Assembly: GCF_030406905.1 (NCBI RefSeq)
Contig: NZ_CP129137.1
Location: forward strand, 7,099,501 to 7,163,500
From: Streptomyces sp. HUAS CB01
GTDB taxonomy: Bacteria; Actinomycetota; Actinomycetes; Streptomycetales; Streptomycetaceae
Reading direction: 5' to 3'
Length of the DNA stretch: 64,000 bases
The translations under genes were made by a program, and so were the position numbers. The notes under the pieces were generated by a model, which was not told where the DNA came from, did not search any database, and saw only the letters and a program-made list of their open reading frames with translations. Every line of letters starts with the position of its first letter. The first letter of the stretch is position 1. Shown here piece by piece: positions 63,563 through 64,000 of the stretch.

Positions 63563-64000
63563 TCGCCCGGGCGCGAACCGGGACGTGGACGCGGGCCGGA
63601 ATCCTCCGGGGCCGAGCCGGGGGCCGAAGGCGGGTCCGGATCCGTCAACGGGCCCGGGCCAGGGTCCGGGGCGGAGCCCGGGCCCTGGGCGGGAGCCGGA
63701 CGGGTGTGCCCCGGGCCGGGTCCGCGTCCGACGCGCCGCGCCCGGTCCGGGGCGCTCCCGCCGCCGGGAACCGGGCCGGGATACCCCGCCGGGATCCGCT
63801 CCAGGACCCCGCCCGCGAACACGTCGTACAGCGGCAGCGACTCCAGATGGACATAGCCGATGTGGCAGTCGCACACCGCGAGCGGGCAGGCCCGCGGTCC
63901 CAGCGCCGCACGGTAGGAGCCGTCGTAGAGGTTGCCCAGCCCGGAACGCACGAAATGGCAGCGCCGCACCGTGCCGTCGCCGTCCACCGAGACGACCGAC
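63523..64000 (-). CDS. C-terminal part of an STM4011-like radical SAM protein, 5' end missing
   Basis: The frame runs into the right edge of the window, so only the last 159 residues are seen. SVDGDGTVRRCHFVRSGLGNLYDGSY, CPLAVCDCHIGYVHLESLPLYDVF is the typical C-terminus, with Cys residues of a probable auxiliary Fe-S site (RRCH, CPLAVCDC). After PAGYPGPVPGGG it continues for about 90 residues in a Pro/Gly/Asp-rich low-complexity tail that overlaps the end of the SGNH gene. The tail may be a late extension caused by loss of the original stop. Confidence 0.8.
   Translation of the reverse strand, partial: SVVSVDGDGTVRRCHFVRSGLGNLYDGSYRAALGPRACPLAVCDCHIGYVHLESLPLYDVFAGGVLERIPAGYPGPVPGGGSAPDRARRVGRGPGPGHTRPAPAQGPGSAPDPGPGPLTDPDPPSAPGSAPEDSGPRPRPGSRPGDQSGSRSGRFGST

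Noticed and set aside
1..64000. tRNA, rRNA, insertion sequences, prophage or attachment sites
   Set aside because: I looked for cloverleaf TTCGA/TTCRANNC patterns, transposase motifs and integrases on both strands and found none.

Overview
The window is about 64 kb of very GC-rich DNA (roughly 70% or more by eye) with strong G/C at third codon positions, many ATGA/GTGA stop-start overlaps, frequent GTG starts and some short or absent leaders. The gene families (hopanoid cluster, LPFR-motif small protein, SCO6745-type protein, ydaO riboswitch ahead of a LysM/M23 peptidase) point to a Streptomyces chromosome. From memory, the order from about 30 kb to 59 kb follows the region around SCO6745-SCO6771 of S. 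coelicolor; I could not run a comparison.

Layout. 0-7 kb: a fatty-acid or branched acyl-CoA oxidation operon (alpha-methylacyl-CoA racemase-like protein cut by the window edge, acyl-CoA dehydrogenase, thiolase, FadB/FadJ-like fusion, VOC protein) and a MerR regulator on the other strand with its own operator-like palindrome. 7.5-13.5 kb: macro-domain protein, membrane-anchored unknown, CDF metal exporter, secreted sphingomyelinase, MpaB/DUF2236 protein, LacI regulator. 13.7-18.9 kb: three secreted peptidases (M1, S15, M14). 18.9-30.7 kb: BCCT transporter, D-amino-acid oxidase, ABC-F protein, Tex, small LPFR-type protein, and a long 14-bp tandem repeat touching the tex stop codon. 30.8-35 kb: two DJ-1/PfpI-domain proteins, an enoyl-CoA hydratase, an HdeD-type membrane protein and an HATPase (anti-sigma-type) kinase.

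35-59 kb is the metabolic core. It starts with idi, a methyltransferase-GNAT fusion, a second CDF exporter and galE. Then comes a tightly overlapping seven-gene cassette (39.6-46.7 kb): a CDP-alcohol phosphotransferase with extra domains, a LicC-like nucleotidyltransferase, a glycerol-1-phosphate-dehydrogenase-like enzyme, a second CDP-alcohol phosphotransferase, a GT2 glycosyltransferase and a TagGH/Wzm-Wzt-type ABC exporter. This looks like synthesis and export of a phospho-alcohol surface glycolipid or polymer. After a strong terminator comes the hopanoid operon: leader ORF, hpnC, hpnD, a 35-codon ORF, hpnE, polyprenyl synthase, shc, hpnG, hpnH, dxs and an HpnO-like aminotransferase. It covers the route from MEP precursors to squalene, hopene and aminobacteriohopanetriol-type hopanoids, although ispG is not in this cluster.

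59-64 kb: a tyrosine phosphatase, a decayed GH36 alpha-galactosidase, a c-di-AMP (ydaO) riboswitch controlling a LysM/M23 cell-wall hydrolase, an SGNH hydrolase and the C-terminal end of a radical SAM protein.

The strongest candidate for an undescribed system is the phospho-alcohol cassette beside the hopanoid genes. Other points of interest are its CTG start codon, the 14-bp array behind tex, and the small ORFs built into the hopanoid operon.
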